From: Planctomycetaceae bacterium
Lineage (GTDB): Bacteria > Planctomycetota > Phycisphaerae > Sedimentisphaerales > UBA12454
NCBI GenBank assembly: GCA_021371795.1
Contig: JAJFVK010000013.1
Location: 62,001 to 126,000, forward strand
Length of the DNA: 64,000 bases
Direction: 5' to 3'
In this document: positions 26,660-34,610 of the stretch, piece by piece
How the letters are laid out: each line of letters opens with the position of its first letter
Position numbering within the stretch: the stretch's first letter is position 1
Translations under genes and position numbers: made by a program
The notes under the pieces: generated by a model
Database searches by the model: none
What the model saw: only the letters and a program-made list of their open reading frames with translations
What the model was told of the DNA's origin: nothing

Positions 26660-27796
26660 TTATTTAAAAGAACTTTTGAGCAACGAGGCTATTAATTGTT
26701 TTATTCCCTCTTTATTTTCCGATACGGAGATTTGCTCAACTATTTTTACCTGCCTATCGGTAAAGCAGACGGTCTTTTTCAAGTCGAACTCTACAACACC
26801 AAGCGAGGTTTCAATTTCGTTTATAAGCTCTTTGATGCCGCTGCCGGTTTTCGCGCTGATTTTAAAACCATCCGCAAGAACATCCATCGCCAAATCGCAT
26901 TTATTAATACAAAATATTACTTTTTCCGCGAAATCCGTGTAATCTGCGATTAAACCGTTTCCGTCTTTAATATACAAAACCAAATCCGCATTTTTTACCA
27001 ACTCCGCCGTTCGTTTTTGCGATTCGGCATCGATTATATTTTTCTGACTCAACGCCGCGTCGAGACCTGCCGTATCGAAAATTTCCGCTTGAATATTTTT
27101 CAATCTGATTTTCGCACTAAGCCAGTCTCTTGTCGTACCTGCAATATCAGCCACGATTGCTTTTTCTTTTCCGCACAGATAATTGAACAGCGTGCTTTTC
27201 CCGCTATTGGGCGGCCCTGCGAGCACAATTTTTGCACCATTAATAAAATACGATGCGATTTTACTATCGGCCAAAATCTGTTCCGCACCTGCTTTTATAT
27301 CCTCAAGACTCATCACATCAATATGTTTTGCAAACCATTCCGCCGTTTGTTTTAATCCCATTTTCGTTTGATGCTGAATTATTTTCGCACCGTCAAGCGT
27401 TGCCGCCTGTGCGATTGCAATTTCAGATTCGATTGCGATTGTGTTGCCGTCGTGTTTTTTGCACGCATGATACGCGATAATCTCCTGCGCATCGACGATT
27501 TTCGCACCGTGCTTTTTCAGCAGTTCTAAAATGTTCTCGACGATGATAGGATTGCCGTGGCAGTTAATGCTGAATGAATTTTCCCCTTCGCAGCCGATTA
27601 TTACTTCATCGATAATCTTATCGCCGTCACAGATATTGCCGTGCAGGACGCTGCCGATTTTGTACGCAGAAGCAGAACATTTGAAAATCTTATGAATTAC
27701 CTCATTCGCGCCTTCGCCCACAACCTGAACACCTGAAATCGCGGCAGCGCCCTTTGCCGTCATCACCCCCGCAAGTACAAAAGAATCTCTTTCCAT
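26660..27796 (-). CDS. Shortened MnmE/TrmE-like GTPase
   Basis: A 378-residue protein with a TrmE-type N-terminal domain (INCHGNPIIVENILELLKKH) and helical linker. A complete G domain follows: G1 GPPNSGKST, G2 IAGTTRD, G3 DTAG and G4 NKCD. MnmE is usually about 450 residues and ends with a CIGKFC-type cysteine motif. Here the C-terminal helical part is about 55 residues and ends without any cysteine. It may be a divergent tRNA U34-modification GTPase or one with another role. It lies 32 bases downstream of coaX on the same strand, with a family A repeat in the gap. Confidence 0.78.
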   Translation of the reverse strand: MERDSFVLAGVMTAKGAAAISGVQVVGEGANEVIHKIFKCSASAYKIGSVLHGNICDGDKIIDEVIIGCEGENSFSINCHGNPIIVENILELLKKHGAKIVDAQEIIAYHACKKHDGNTIAIESEIAIAQAATLDGAKIIQHQTKMGLKQTAEWFAKHIDVMSLEDIKAGAEQILADSKIASYFINGAKIVLAGPPNSGKSTLFNYLCGKEKAIVADIAGTTRDWLSAKIRLKNIQAEIFDTAGLDAALSQKNIIDAESQKRTAELVKNADLVLYIKDGNGLIADYTDFAEKVIFCINKCDLAMDVLADGFKISAKTGSGIKELINEIETSLGVVEFDLKKTVCFTDRQVKIVEQISVSENKEGIKQLIASLLKSSFK

Positions 27797-27804
27797 TTTA
27801 ATTA

Positions 27805-27830
27805 GTGTCTATTCGTGTTCATTCGTGGTT
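27805..27830 (-). repeat. Dispersed repeat family A, copy 4
   Basis: An inverted 26-base copy (AACCACGAATGAACACGAAT on the minus strand) fills the gap between coaX and the MnmE-like gene and touches the coaX stop codon. Confidence 0.85.
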
Positions 27831-28629
27831 ACATCTTCTCGCCAATATATTTCTTGAACGACAGCACAATGCCTTTTACAACAAGGTCATCGACAAATGA
27901 ATCGACGAAATCGCATCCGCTCCGTATAATTTCCATATTTCCGCCGGTAACAACCGTCTGCGGCCATTTGCCAAGCTGTTCGGAATACAGCCTCGTAACA
28001 ACTTCAATCGCTCCAATCGCGGAATAATACAAACCGTTATTAATTGCCTCTTCGGTATTTCTGCCGTAAGGTTTTTGCGGAGCTTTAACTTTTTCAATCT
28101 TCGGAAGCTGCGCCGTGTGCCTGTTCAGCCCATCGGCAGCGATATCGAACCCCGGCAAAATCACACCGCCGAGAAAAATGCCTTTATCATTGACCGCGTC
28201 GATTGTTACCGCCGTACCGAAATCCGCAACAATAACCGAATCTTCGACAACACAATACGCCGCGAACGCCGCCATTACTCTGTCAACACCAACCGCTTCG
28301 GGCTTATCAACATCCAGCCCCATCGGCAGCGGAATATCTTTGCCCAGTCCGATTTCGAGCGCTTTTTCGTCTAACTTTTCCTGCGCGATTTGCTTAACAA
28401 CTTCAGTCCATTTCGGATTAACGCTTGCGATAACAATACGCGCATCACGTTTCTTATCCTTATCTTTTCCCGCCTTAACAAACGGCACGCGATTCCAGAA
28501 ATTCTCCAAAACCGCAGTCAGTTCTTCAGTTTTTTCGCCGCTGGTCTTTTCAATACCCGCTTCGATATCCTCCAGAAACAATGCCGCTGTTATATTTGTA
28601 TTACCAATGTCTATTGCAATAACGTTCAT
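27829..28629 (-). CDS. coaX: Type III pantothenate kinase
   Basis: A 266-residue ASKHA-fold kinase that phosphorylates pantothenate in the first step of CoA synthesis. It shows the N-terminal phosphate loop AIDIGNTNI, the pantothenate-site stretch VGVDRVMA, ADFGTAVTID, and GG(V/N) elements near the C-terminus (VVTGGNMEI). The length is normal. A 60-residue insert region (KAGKDKDKKRD) is more charged than usual. Confidence 0.94.
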   Translation of the reverse strand: MNVIAIDIGNTNITAALFLEDIEAGIEKTSGEKTEELTAVLENFWNRVPFVKAGKDKDKKRDARIVIASVNPKWTEVVKQIAQEKLDEKALEIGLGKDIPLPMGLDVDKPEAVGVDRVMAAFAAYCVVEDSVIVADFGTAVTIDAVNDKGIFLGGVILPGFDIAADGLNRHTAQLPKIEKVKAPQKPYGRNTEEAINNGLYYSAIGAIEVVTRLYSEQLGKWPQTVVTGGNMEIIRSGCDFVDSFVDDLVVKGIVLSFKKYIGEKM

Positions 28630-28813
28630 TTAACACCTTTTTTAACTATTAAATTTAATAATAAATGAGATGTTAACCGATTTCGCCTCACTTTTCACTA
28701 TTTTTTAATTTCATAAGCCACCGGACTCGTATCAGAGCCATGAGTGCTGAAGCAAAGCGGAAGCCCCCGATTCTTCAGGAATTTGTTTGCCTTGAAAAAC
28801 AAATTCAGAGGGG

Positions 28814-28901
28814 GTTAGCGAGCGGGTAGTTTCAGAGCCGCGACCGTTAGCGAGCGGGTAGTATCAGAGCCCCAAGCGTTAGCGCTGGGGTCAGCGATTG
28901 G
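28814..28901. repeat. 32-bp tandem repeat of the planctomycete TCAGAGCC/GTTAGCGAGCGG type
   Basis: Units at 28814-28845 and 28846-28877 start GTTAGCGAGCGGGTAGT and continue TCAGAGCC. A partial third starts at 28878, and a diverged piece lies at 28730. From memory, similar sequences are scattered in planctomycete genomes. The 552-base spacer 28630-29181 has no convincing gene. Confidence 0.7.
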
Positions 28902-29019
28902 TAATCGTCATGGTTTCTCAAATATTAAATTTTAAATTTCAAATTCGTTTCGCCCCGCTCTACATACCACAGAATCACATAATTCTTATCCCATCGGGGC
29001 AGCTTATTGAATCGTTTAG

Positions 29020-29041
29020 CCACGCCATCACTATGGCGTGG
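29020..29041. repeat. Perfect 9-bp stem hairpin in the island's left spacer
   Basis: CCACGCCAT-CACT-ATGGCGTGG forms a perfect stem with a four-base loop. It lies among other remnants (GCCCC/GGGGC pairs at 28950-29000) and has no T-tract, so it is not a terminator. It could be a mobile-element end. Confidence 0.6.
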
Positions 29042-29101
29042 TTCACCTCGTAGGGGACGGCGATGCGGCAATCTCGTTTTCTTAAATCTTAAATTCGTTT
29101 T

Positions 29102-29164
29102 GTCCAACCTGTCAGATATGTCAGATGCGTCCTACTCGTCCTACTTGTCCAACACGTCAGACAC
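29102..29164. repeat. 9-bp tandem array, seven units, consensus GTCnnAnnn
   Basis: Seven units in strict 9-base register: GTCCAACCT, GTCAGATAT, GTCAGATGC, GTCCTACTC, GTCCTACTT, GTCCAACAC and GTCAGACAC. It ends 18 bases before the 3' end of the large island gene. Confidence 0.8.
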
Positions 29165-29181
29165 ATCCGCCCCGCCGGTAG

Positions 29182-32157
29182 TTATCGATTAAAAAATTCA
29201 AGTAAATTAAAGTACATTGGCTTTGTTTGATAAATCCCAATGCGTCCGTAATTATCTAAAAGCTGGAGCATTAACTTCCAAATTTTCTTTCGTTCAGAAC
29301 AATCCGCTGGCAATAAATTTATCTTGTTAGCAAATTCAACAAATTTCCCATCCCAAGTTGTAGAATACATGCCTAATCGAGGATCATAACTGAATTTTAA
29401 CAGACATTTCAATGCTAACAATTCATTTCCATCTGCTTTTTCACATATTGCTTGAATAATGAATTCTGGTACACCAAATGAATCGTCTTTACAGACTTTT
29501 CCATCTGTAAAATTAAGTGTTCCCAGTAACAAAGATAATGTTTTTTTAGCATCCAACGGACTTTTTTTTACCCAGTTAGTAAGCCCTATAGCTTCCTCAA
29601 TTCTGTCAGGATGATCAAGGTTTTTCTTGAACCAATTATTTCTATATCGCCAATGTTCCTCTGCTTTTTGTTTATTAACATTGGTTGCATTTTCAAAGCC
29701 GGTTTTGAAAAAACTATTACTGCTATTTTTCGCTATTAACGAAGCATTATCATAATACAAATTTAATAGTTGTTTTGCCTTGAACCCCCAACCGTTAAAA
29801 TAAGCTATTACGATGTGTTTACCTAAAAATTCTGATACTTTTTCACTATCCTTGGAAACATTTACGTCGTCTTCATTTTGTTGCAGAATAGCTTTTTCAT
29901 AAATTCCTTTTTTGACAAGAAATTTATAAAGAGGGATATAAGGTCTTGCCCATTTCAAATATGTGTACCAAATAATTTGCCAATTCTTTTCGTTAATAAG
30001 CAAGTCTATATTCTTTTTAAACCATTTTTCGTTTGAATAAAATAGTTGTGTCATTCTATTTCCAAACACACTCAATCTGAATGGCTCGGAAGTTTCTAAC
30101 AAATAATCACATAGCTCGATATATCTGGGCAAATACATCAAATCATAATTATAATCTATTCTATTAATATTATCCGCTTCTGCTTTCAAGGGCTTTGTCT
30201 TGCCTTTTAGAAAAACTGCAAAATCTATAAGCGCCTCAAATGCCACACCTGTAACCCTGTTACAGCTTATTTGAACTAAATCGGAATCTGATTCTCCTGC
30301 ACAATCCCAACTTTTTACCAAGAACGCAATAATGCTTAATAATCTATTAATATTTTCACTATTAAATTCCATTGTCGTTTTTATTTGCCAAGCCTGTCCA
30401 ATTATATTGGCGATGGCCAAATATATCTCATAAGTATCATCATGAAGTTCTTTTGCAGAGGGTAATTTCTTGAAAGAATTTTCCGCAAGAGTAAAAAACT
30501 GTTGCCAGTCAAATACTTCATTTTCTGGAATTCCGGTATTGTCTCTTAAAGCATTAAAATAACTTCTTAGGAAATCTGAAGGTATTTTAAACAATTCATT
30601 CAGGTCGGCATGTAAATATTCCATCCGTTTTGCTTTTACAACCTTTTGAAAAGCCCCTCTCAATCCCTCTTTGGGTGTTTGCCACAAATGCCCCTTTGTC
30701 TTTTTTATATCGGAATAATTTTTTTCATCCTGCAGATATAAAAGCACTTCTTGTACGGACATATTACTTAATTCATTTGCGGTTTTAGGAGAATTCTCAT
30801 CTTCCGCCACATCTCTTACCTCCCCAAATTCTATGATAGGTCTTGGTTTAACGTTATCTTCTGTGGTGCCAGATTTGGTAAAAAAATCGTTATATGATTT
30901 TTGGAAGGCCGGCAAATCTTTCACTATGTACAATTTTCGTGCTTTTCGAGAGTTTTTTATTTTCTCAATTTCTTCTTCTAACTTTAGTTCAGATTTTTCC
31001 TTTTTCAACCATTCATCAATATTGGAAATTTCATCTTTATCGAGATTGTATGTATTTACCCAATCCAGAAAATGGTTAAAAACTTCAGGAGTATTTTTAA
31101 GCTCATCATATTTGTCCCTCAATAAATAAGCATACTCAAACTTAAAGTTCCTTTCTGTGAAATATTTCTCATCAGAGATAATCGTTTTAATTTCTTCTGT
31201 ATATTCAGTTCCCTTATAATATCTAAGAAGATATAATTTGAATCGCCGATAAATAACCACTTTGTGTTGCTCAAGATAGTTCATTATATCTTGAATATCC
31301 ACCTGACGTTTTTCACATAAATATTTTAAAGCCTCACATATACTTTTTATAAGAAAAATTACAGGACTATCTTTGTATTGTCGTATAGAACCATCTAAAT
31401 CATCTAATGAATAATTTATGGAAGTACTATAATCATTAGATTGCTCTTGCTGTCTTGATTTTAAATATTGTTCCAAAATATCAAACATTAAAATCAATGA
31501 TTGCTTAGGAGCAACCTGCCAAACTTCTCTAAAAGTTTTAAGAATTTCGATATAGTCATGTTTTTCGATTCTGGAATGTTCTCTTGTGTAAGAAGACTTA
31601 TCATCTTTTAATTCTACGACTTCAAGCAATATCTTGGCAATCTTTAACGCATCATCTACTTTTCCAAGTTTAGCCAACCGCAGCATTATATTTGCCGCAG
31701 GCTCACCAAGCCAAACCCATACAATCCATTGATGCATATTTAAATAATTACATACAGTTGACACGCAATCAGCCAAAATATCAGCCGGCAACTGTTTAAC
31801 TGCATCGAGGAAATTTGCTTGAATCAGCTGATCCTTGGGATTCAAACTTTTTATTATTTCCCAAGTTTCATATGGCCGTTCTGAAACCGTCCAGAGTAAA
31901 TATCTGGATTTAATTCTTTGTACGAATTGGATTTTTTTATCTGACTCATTTAAATCTTCGAATTGTCTATTTTCATACAAAACTTTTGCCCATGCTGAAG
32001 ACGGGTAAGGAATTTCAGGCGTTTGCATATTTGTATAAAAATATCTTTCGAATTCATTACCACTTTCTAATATTGTACGCAGCTCATTCCAGTCGTTTTG
32101 AGGCGAGTCCGAAAGTTTGAGTTTATCAATTTTTTTTGTAATACTATAAAAATTCAT
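29182..32157 (-). CDS. Large alpha-helical protein of unknown function (second gene of the DUF4062 module)
   Basis: A 991-residue soluble protein predicted to be helical throughout, with solenoid-like segments (for example LADCVSTVCNYLN and KLGKVDDALKIAKILLEVV). A charged coiled-coil-like stretch lies near 400-430. There is no Walker A, signal peptide or membrane segment. Its layout resembles the C-terminal sensor or repeat half of large STAND-type defence proteins, without their NTPase; I did not verify homology. The coding DNA is clearly more AT-rich than its neighbours, which suggests transfer. It follows the DUF4062-like gene by 17 bases in the same direction. Confidence 0.7.
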   Translation of the reverse strand: MNFYSITKKIDKLKLSDSPQNDWNELRTILESGNEFERYFYTNMQTPEIPYPSSAWAKVLYENRQFEDLNESDKKIQFVQRIKSRYLLWTVSERPYETWEIIKSLNPKDQLIQANFLDAVKQLPADILADCVSTVCNYLNMHQWIVWVWLGEPAANIMLRLAKLGKVDDALKIAKILLEVVELKDDKSSYTREHSRIEKHDYIEILKTFREVWQVAPKQSLILMFDILEQYLKSRQQEQSNDYSTSINYSLDDLDGSIRQYKDSPVIFLIKSICEALKYLCEKRQVDIQDIMNYLEQHKVVIYRRFKLYLLRYYKGTEYTEEIKTIISDEKYFTERNFKFEYAYLLRDKYDELKNTPEVFNHFLDWVNTYNLDKDEISNIDEWLKKEKSELKLEEEIEKIKNSRKARKLYIVKDLPAFQKSYNDFFTKSGTTEDNVKPRPIIEFGEVRDVAEDENSPKTANELSNMSVQEVLLYLQDEKNYSDIKKTKGHLWQTPKEGLRGAFQKVVKAKRMEYLHADLNELFKIPSDFLRSYFNALRDNTGIPENEVFDWQQFFTLAENSFKKLPSAKELHDDTYEIYLAIANIIGQAWQIKTTMEFNSENINRLLSIIAFLVKSWDCAGESDSDLVQISCNRVTGVAFEALIDFAVFLKGKTKPLKAEADNINRIDYNYDLMYLPRYIELCDYLLETSEPFRLSVFGNRMTQLFYSNEKWFKKNIDLLINEKNWQIIWYTYLKWARPYIPLYKFLVKKGIYEKAILQQNEDDVNVSKDSEKVSEFLGKHIVIAYFNGWGFKAKQLLNLYYDNASLIAKNSSNSFFKTGFENATNVNKQKAEEHWRYRNNWFKKNLDHPDRIEEAIGLTNWVKKSPLDAKKTLSLLLGTLNFTDGKVCKDDSFGVPEFIIQAICEKADGNELLALKCLLKFSYDPRLGMYSTTWDGKFVEFANKINLLPADCSERKKIWKLMLQLLDNYGRIGIYQTKPMYFNLLEFFNR

Positions 32158-32174
32158 TATTGTTGTTTTTCTAT

Positions 32175-32729
32175 TTAAAAAGTTTGAATATCACCAACAT
32201 TTTGAATCCCTGCTTGAGGATTGAGCCAGTCTATTAATTGATCCTGTATTTTAACTTCAAAACTATCAACGTTTACAAAATCTATATATTTGCATTCATC
32301 TTTTATGGACACTTTAAAGTCTAATACTTTTTTTAATTCAACACCAGGATCTTGCGTTAATTCTGACGGGATTTGTTTAAAGCACACAACGACACCTAAA
32401 AGTTTTTTTTGTGATAATAAAGAAATACTTCTTCTATATTCTCTAATAGTCGCGCTTTCAAAGTTGGGATCATCGTTGTGGCTACCTAGCGTTTTCCAGA
32501 ACACAAAAACAGCATAATCACATAAATCCAAATGCATGTTAATTTGGCCTTGTGGTTCACCATGCCCCCCTGAAGTATATTCCCATAATACGGGCAGAAA
32601 AACTTTTTTAGAATTGCAAATTCTTGAATTATACTTACAAACAGTATATTGAAACCTATTTCGTTCCTCTTTAAGGTCTTCTGACGGCGAACCTAAGAAA
32701 ATCCGCATACCTTTCAGGTCATTGATCAT
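32175..32729 (-). CDS. DUF4062/TIR-like domain protein (first gene of the module)
   Basis: A 184-residue protein that opens with MRIFLGSPSEDLKEERNRF after a seven-residue lead. This matches the IFVSS..DLKEER start of DUF4062. A later CDYAVFVFW...ESATIREYRRS stretch holds a conserved-looking Glu, and KKLLGVVVCFKQIP follows. DUF4062 is a TIR-related Rossmann fold found on the effector side of some antiviral STAND proteins. Here it is free-standing. GAGG lies nine bases before the ATG. The gene is AT-rich and the upstream 1.1 kb is gene-free. Confidence 0.72.
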   Translation of the reverse strand: MINDLKGMRIFLGSPSEDLKEERNRFQYTVCKYNSRICNSKKVFLPVLWEYTSGGHGEPQGQINMHLDLCDYAVFVFWKTLGSHNDDPNFESATIREYRRSISLLSQKKLLGVVVCFKQIPSELTQDPGVELKKVLDFKVSIKDECKYIDFVNVDSFEVKIQDQLIDWLNPQAGIQNVGDIQTF

Positions 32730-33138
32730 TTCTGAAGGCCTCTTGAAAAAAACACAAAATTTCTTTTTTTCTTTCTACTCTCATTGTTCGTTGATTATAT
32801 TACTTCCCTAACCAAACTCAACAATTTTCCTCTTTAAAACTTTGTTTATCTTTCCACATTCAATAAAAATCTATGCACAGTGAAATCCTTGAAACTTGTC
32901 CGCCGCAGGTTGGACCAGCGATTGAAAATTAAATTTTCTTCGTGTCTTAGTGCCTTTGTGGCTATAAAAAATCCTTGAAAATTAAATTCAGAGGGGATGG
33001 CTACGGCAAATTTACGCAGGTTTCACGAACCGCTATTTTCAATTTTTGTTATTTTTTATGATTTCGTTGACATTTTATATTAATTTATCTTATTCCAGTG
33101 CGTTCTGCTGTCGTTTTGTAATTTTTTTTGTTTGCGAA

Positions 33139-33497
33139 ACTTGCGCCTTGCGCAAATTTAAAGTGAAAACTCGCATTATCTATTGGCTACTGGCTACTGA
33201 CTACTATTAGTAGTATGTTTGAAATTTTGCGCAAGCGAAGACTTGCGCTGATTTTGCGAATTTTCAATAATTTCGATTTTTGAGAAGGATTTTAAGTATT
33301 TTTTTGATGTTTTGCCGATTACTTGCGCATTTTAAACACTGTTTTTGGCAAAAAACAGGAAAAATGAAAATTTTGATAATTGCTTTTGTGATATGAAGTT
33401 GTGTCAGATTTTTTATAAAACGTGCGTCTTCTTATTTTTCACTAAATCGGCCATAACTTCTTATTTTGTGTTGCTGGAATAATATTGGCACTTGCGC
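33139..33497. promoter_or_regulatory. Cluster of ACTTGCGC motifs
   Basis: ACTTGCGC occurs at 33139, 33241, 33321 and 33490, with CTTGCGC at 33147 and its complement GCGCAAG at 33229. Six copies of a 7-mer in about 360 AT-rich bases is far above chance. They could be binding sites of a regulator for one or both divergent units, or parts of a repeated RNA structure. Confidence 0.5.
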
Positions 33498-33558
33498 GTA
33501 ATAGTAATAGCTTATTAGACAGTTTTCCATAACAATTAAACATTTCAAACTGAAAAAT

Positions 33559-33639
33559 TTTTGCCTATTTTCGCCCTTTTCAATCTCAAACCCTCATTAT
33601 TAGAGGACTAATGCGGGTCCCGTGTTAAAATAGGCAAAA
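33559..33639. other. 13-bp inverted repeat with nested hairpin
   Basis: TTTTGCCTATTTT (33559-33571) pairs perfectly with AAAATAGGCAAAA (33627-33639). The loop holds CCTC-ATTATTA-GAGG (33592-33606) and the palindrome GGGTCCC. It lies 230 bases before the PEP-CTERM gene. It could be a structured leader RNA or a small mobile-element remnant. Confidence 0.55.
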
Positions 33640-33869
33640 TCAACTTGACTTTTCGGCTTATATTTGCTTTAATGATTTGAGCATCAGTTATCACTTGGGG
33701 TTAGAGAAAACAGCAAAATTGTATATTGGGTGTATGTATAGACCGAAGGCGTTGCGCCAATACACCTCCTTAGCATCTTGAATTTAAGTACATAGAGATA
33801 CTGCGCTTATGAAAAGGAAACAATTTTGAATAACTTGAAGTGTAATGTGACTATTTTTAGGGGTAAAAA

Positions 33870-34397
33870 ATGAGACTGAACTATGGGGGTTTTGTAAGTT
33901 CCTTGCTGTTATGCCTTTACAGCGTAACAATGGCACAGGGTAATTATTCTGTGCTTGTGCAGGAAAGTCCGGCCGGTGCGGGCGAAATGAGGCCGGGAAT
34001 TGGCGTTCATTCGTATGGCGTCAGTGAAACAGTTACCGTATCTACTGTTGCTAAAACAGGTTATAAATTTGTAACCTGGCTTGGCGATGTAAGCGACCCA
34101 TCTGCTAACAGGACGCAGTTGACGGTTGACGGCCCGAAGATTGTTATTGCTGTATTCGAGCGCGACCAGTATGCGTTTGCCGCAACGGATTACCCGCAGG
34201 TCAGTGTCGGCCCGGAATCTTTATATCCGAGAAGCGACACATATACTAATTCTGTAAGCACTATGGATGAACCGCCGGATACCCCGGATAATCCAGACGA
34301 CCCATATACGCCGGACGATCCTGTCCCGGAGCCATTAACAGTTACTTTGCTCGGATTGGGCGCAACGTATCTGTGGCGAAAGCGGTTATTTAATTAA
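33870..34397 (+). CDS. PEP-CTERM protein with an InlB B-repeat-like domain
   Basis: A 175-residue protein. A Sec signal peptide (GGFVSSLLLCLYSVTMAQG) leads to a single B-repeat-like domain at 25-97 with the GYKFVTWLGD pattern of bacterial surface proteins. An Asp/Pro-rich linker (PPDTPDNPDDPYTPDDP) follows, and the sorting signal VPEPLTVTLLGLGATYLWRK ends the protein. It is probably exported and processed by exosortase. AGGGG lies seven bases upstream of the ATG. A terminator follows at 34491. Confidence 0.82.
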   Translation: MRLNYGGFVSSLLLCLYSVTMAQGNYSVLVQESPAGAGEMRPGIGVHSYGVSETVTVSTVAKTGYKFVTWLGDVSDPSANRTQLTVDGPKIVIAVFERDQYAFAATDYPQVSVGPESLYPRSDTYTNSVSTMDEPPDTPDNPDDPYTPDDPVPEPLTVTLLGLGATYLWRKRLFN

Positions 34398-34490
34398 AGA
34401 TTACTCTTATTGAGATGCCCCGTGTTAAGCGCCAGGTCCCCGGATTGCTTAACGCGTTTAGCAGGAACACATTTGGAAGGTTGGAAGACA

Positions 34491-34525
34491 GCCGGCAGTT
34501 TTAAAAAGCTGCCGGCAATTTTTTT
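34491..34525 (+). terminator. Intrinsic terminator after the PEP-CTERM gene
   Basis: GCCGGCAG and CTGCCGGC form a perfect 8-bp GC-rich stem, followed by TTTTTTT. A weaker GTTAAGC/GCTTAAC hairpin lies at 34422-34455. Confidence 0.9.
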
Positions 34526-34610
34526 AAAAAAACTCATTAAAAATCTCATAATAGATTAAGTTTATCTGAAAAAATTACCGATATAAAAATATTCTATCTA
34601 TGAGAGAGTT

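Larger units (their letters stand above)
32730..33869. other. 1.1-kb gene-free stretch between the island module and the PEP-CTERM gene
   Basis: No reading frame here looks coding. The left part holds repeat debris (CTTCGTGTCTTAGTGCC and GTCCGCCGCAGGTTGGAC types). The middle holds a cluster of ACTTGCGC motifs (33139-33497), and the right holds an inverted repeat (33559-33639). The promoters of the two flanking divergent units must lie within it. The composition is strongly AT-rich. Confidence 0.7.

Noticed and set aside
28925-29107. 60-codon minus-strand frame in the island's left spacer
   Set aside because: It is built from palindromes and repeat pieces (PHRRPLRGEPRHSD) and has no start signals, so it is more likely repeat DNA than a gene.
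29102-29164. CRISPR array
   Set aside because: Units are 9 bases with no spacers, and no cas gene is present anywhere in the window.
32730-33869. Retron or toxin-antitoxin locus in the gene-free stretch
   Set aside because: There is no reverse transcriptase and no small paired reading frames with start signals. Only motif clusters and hairpins are seen.
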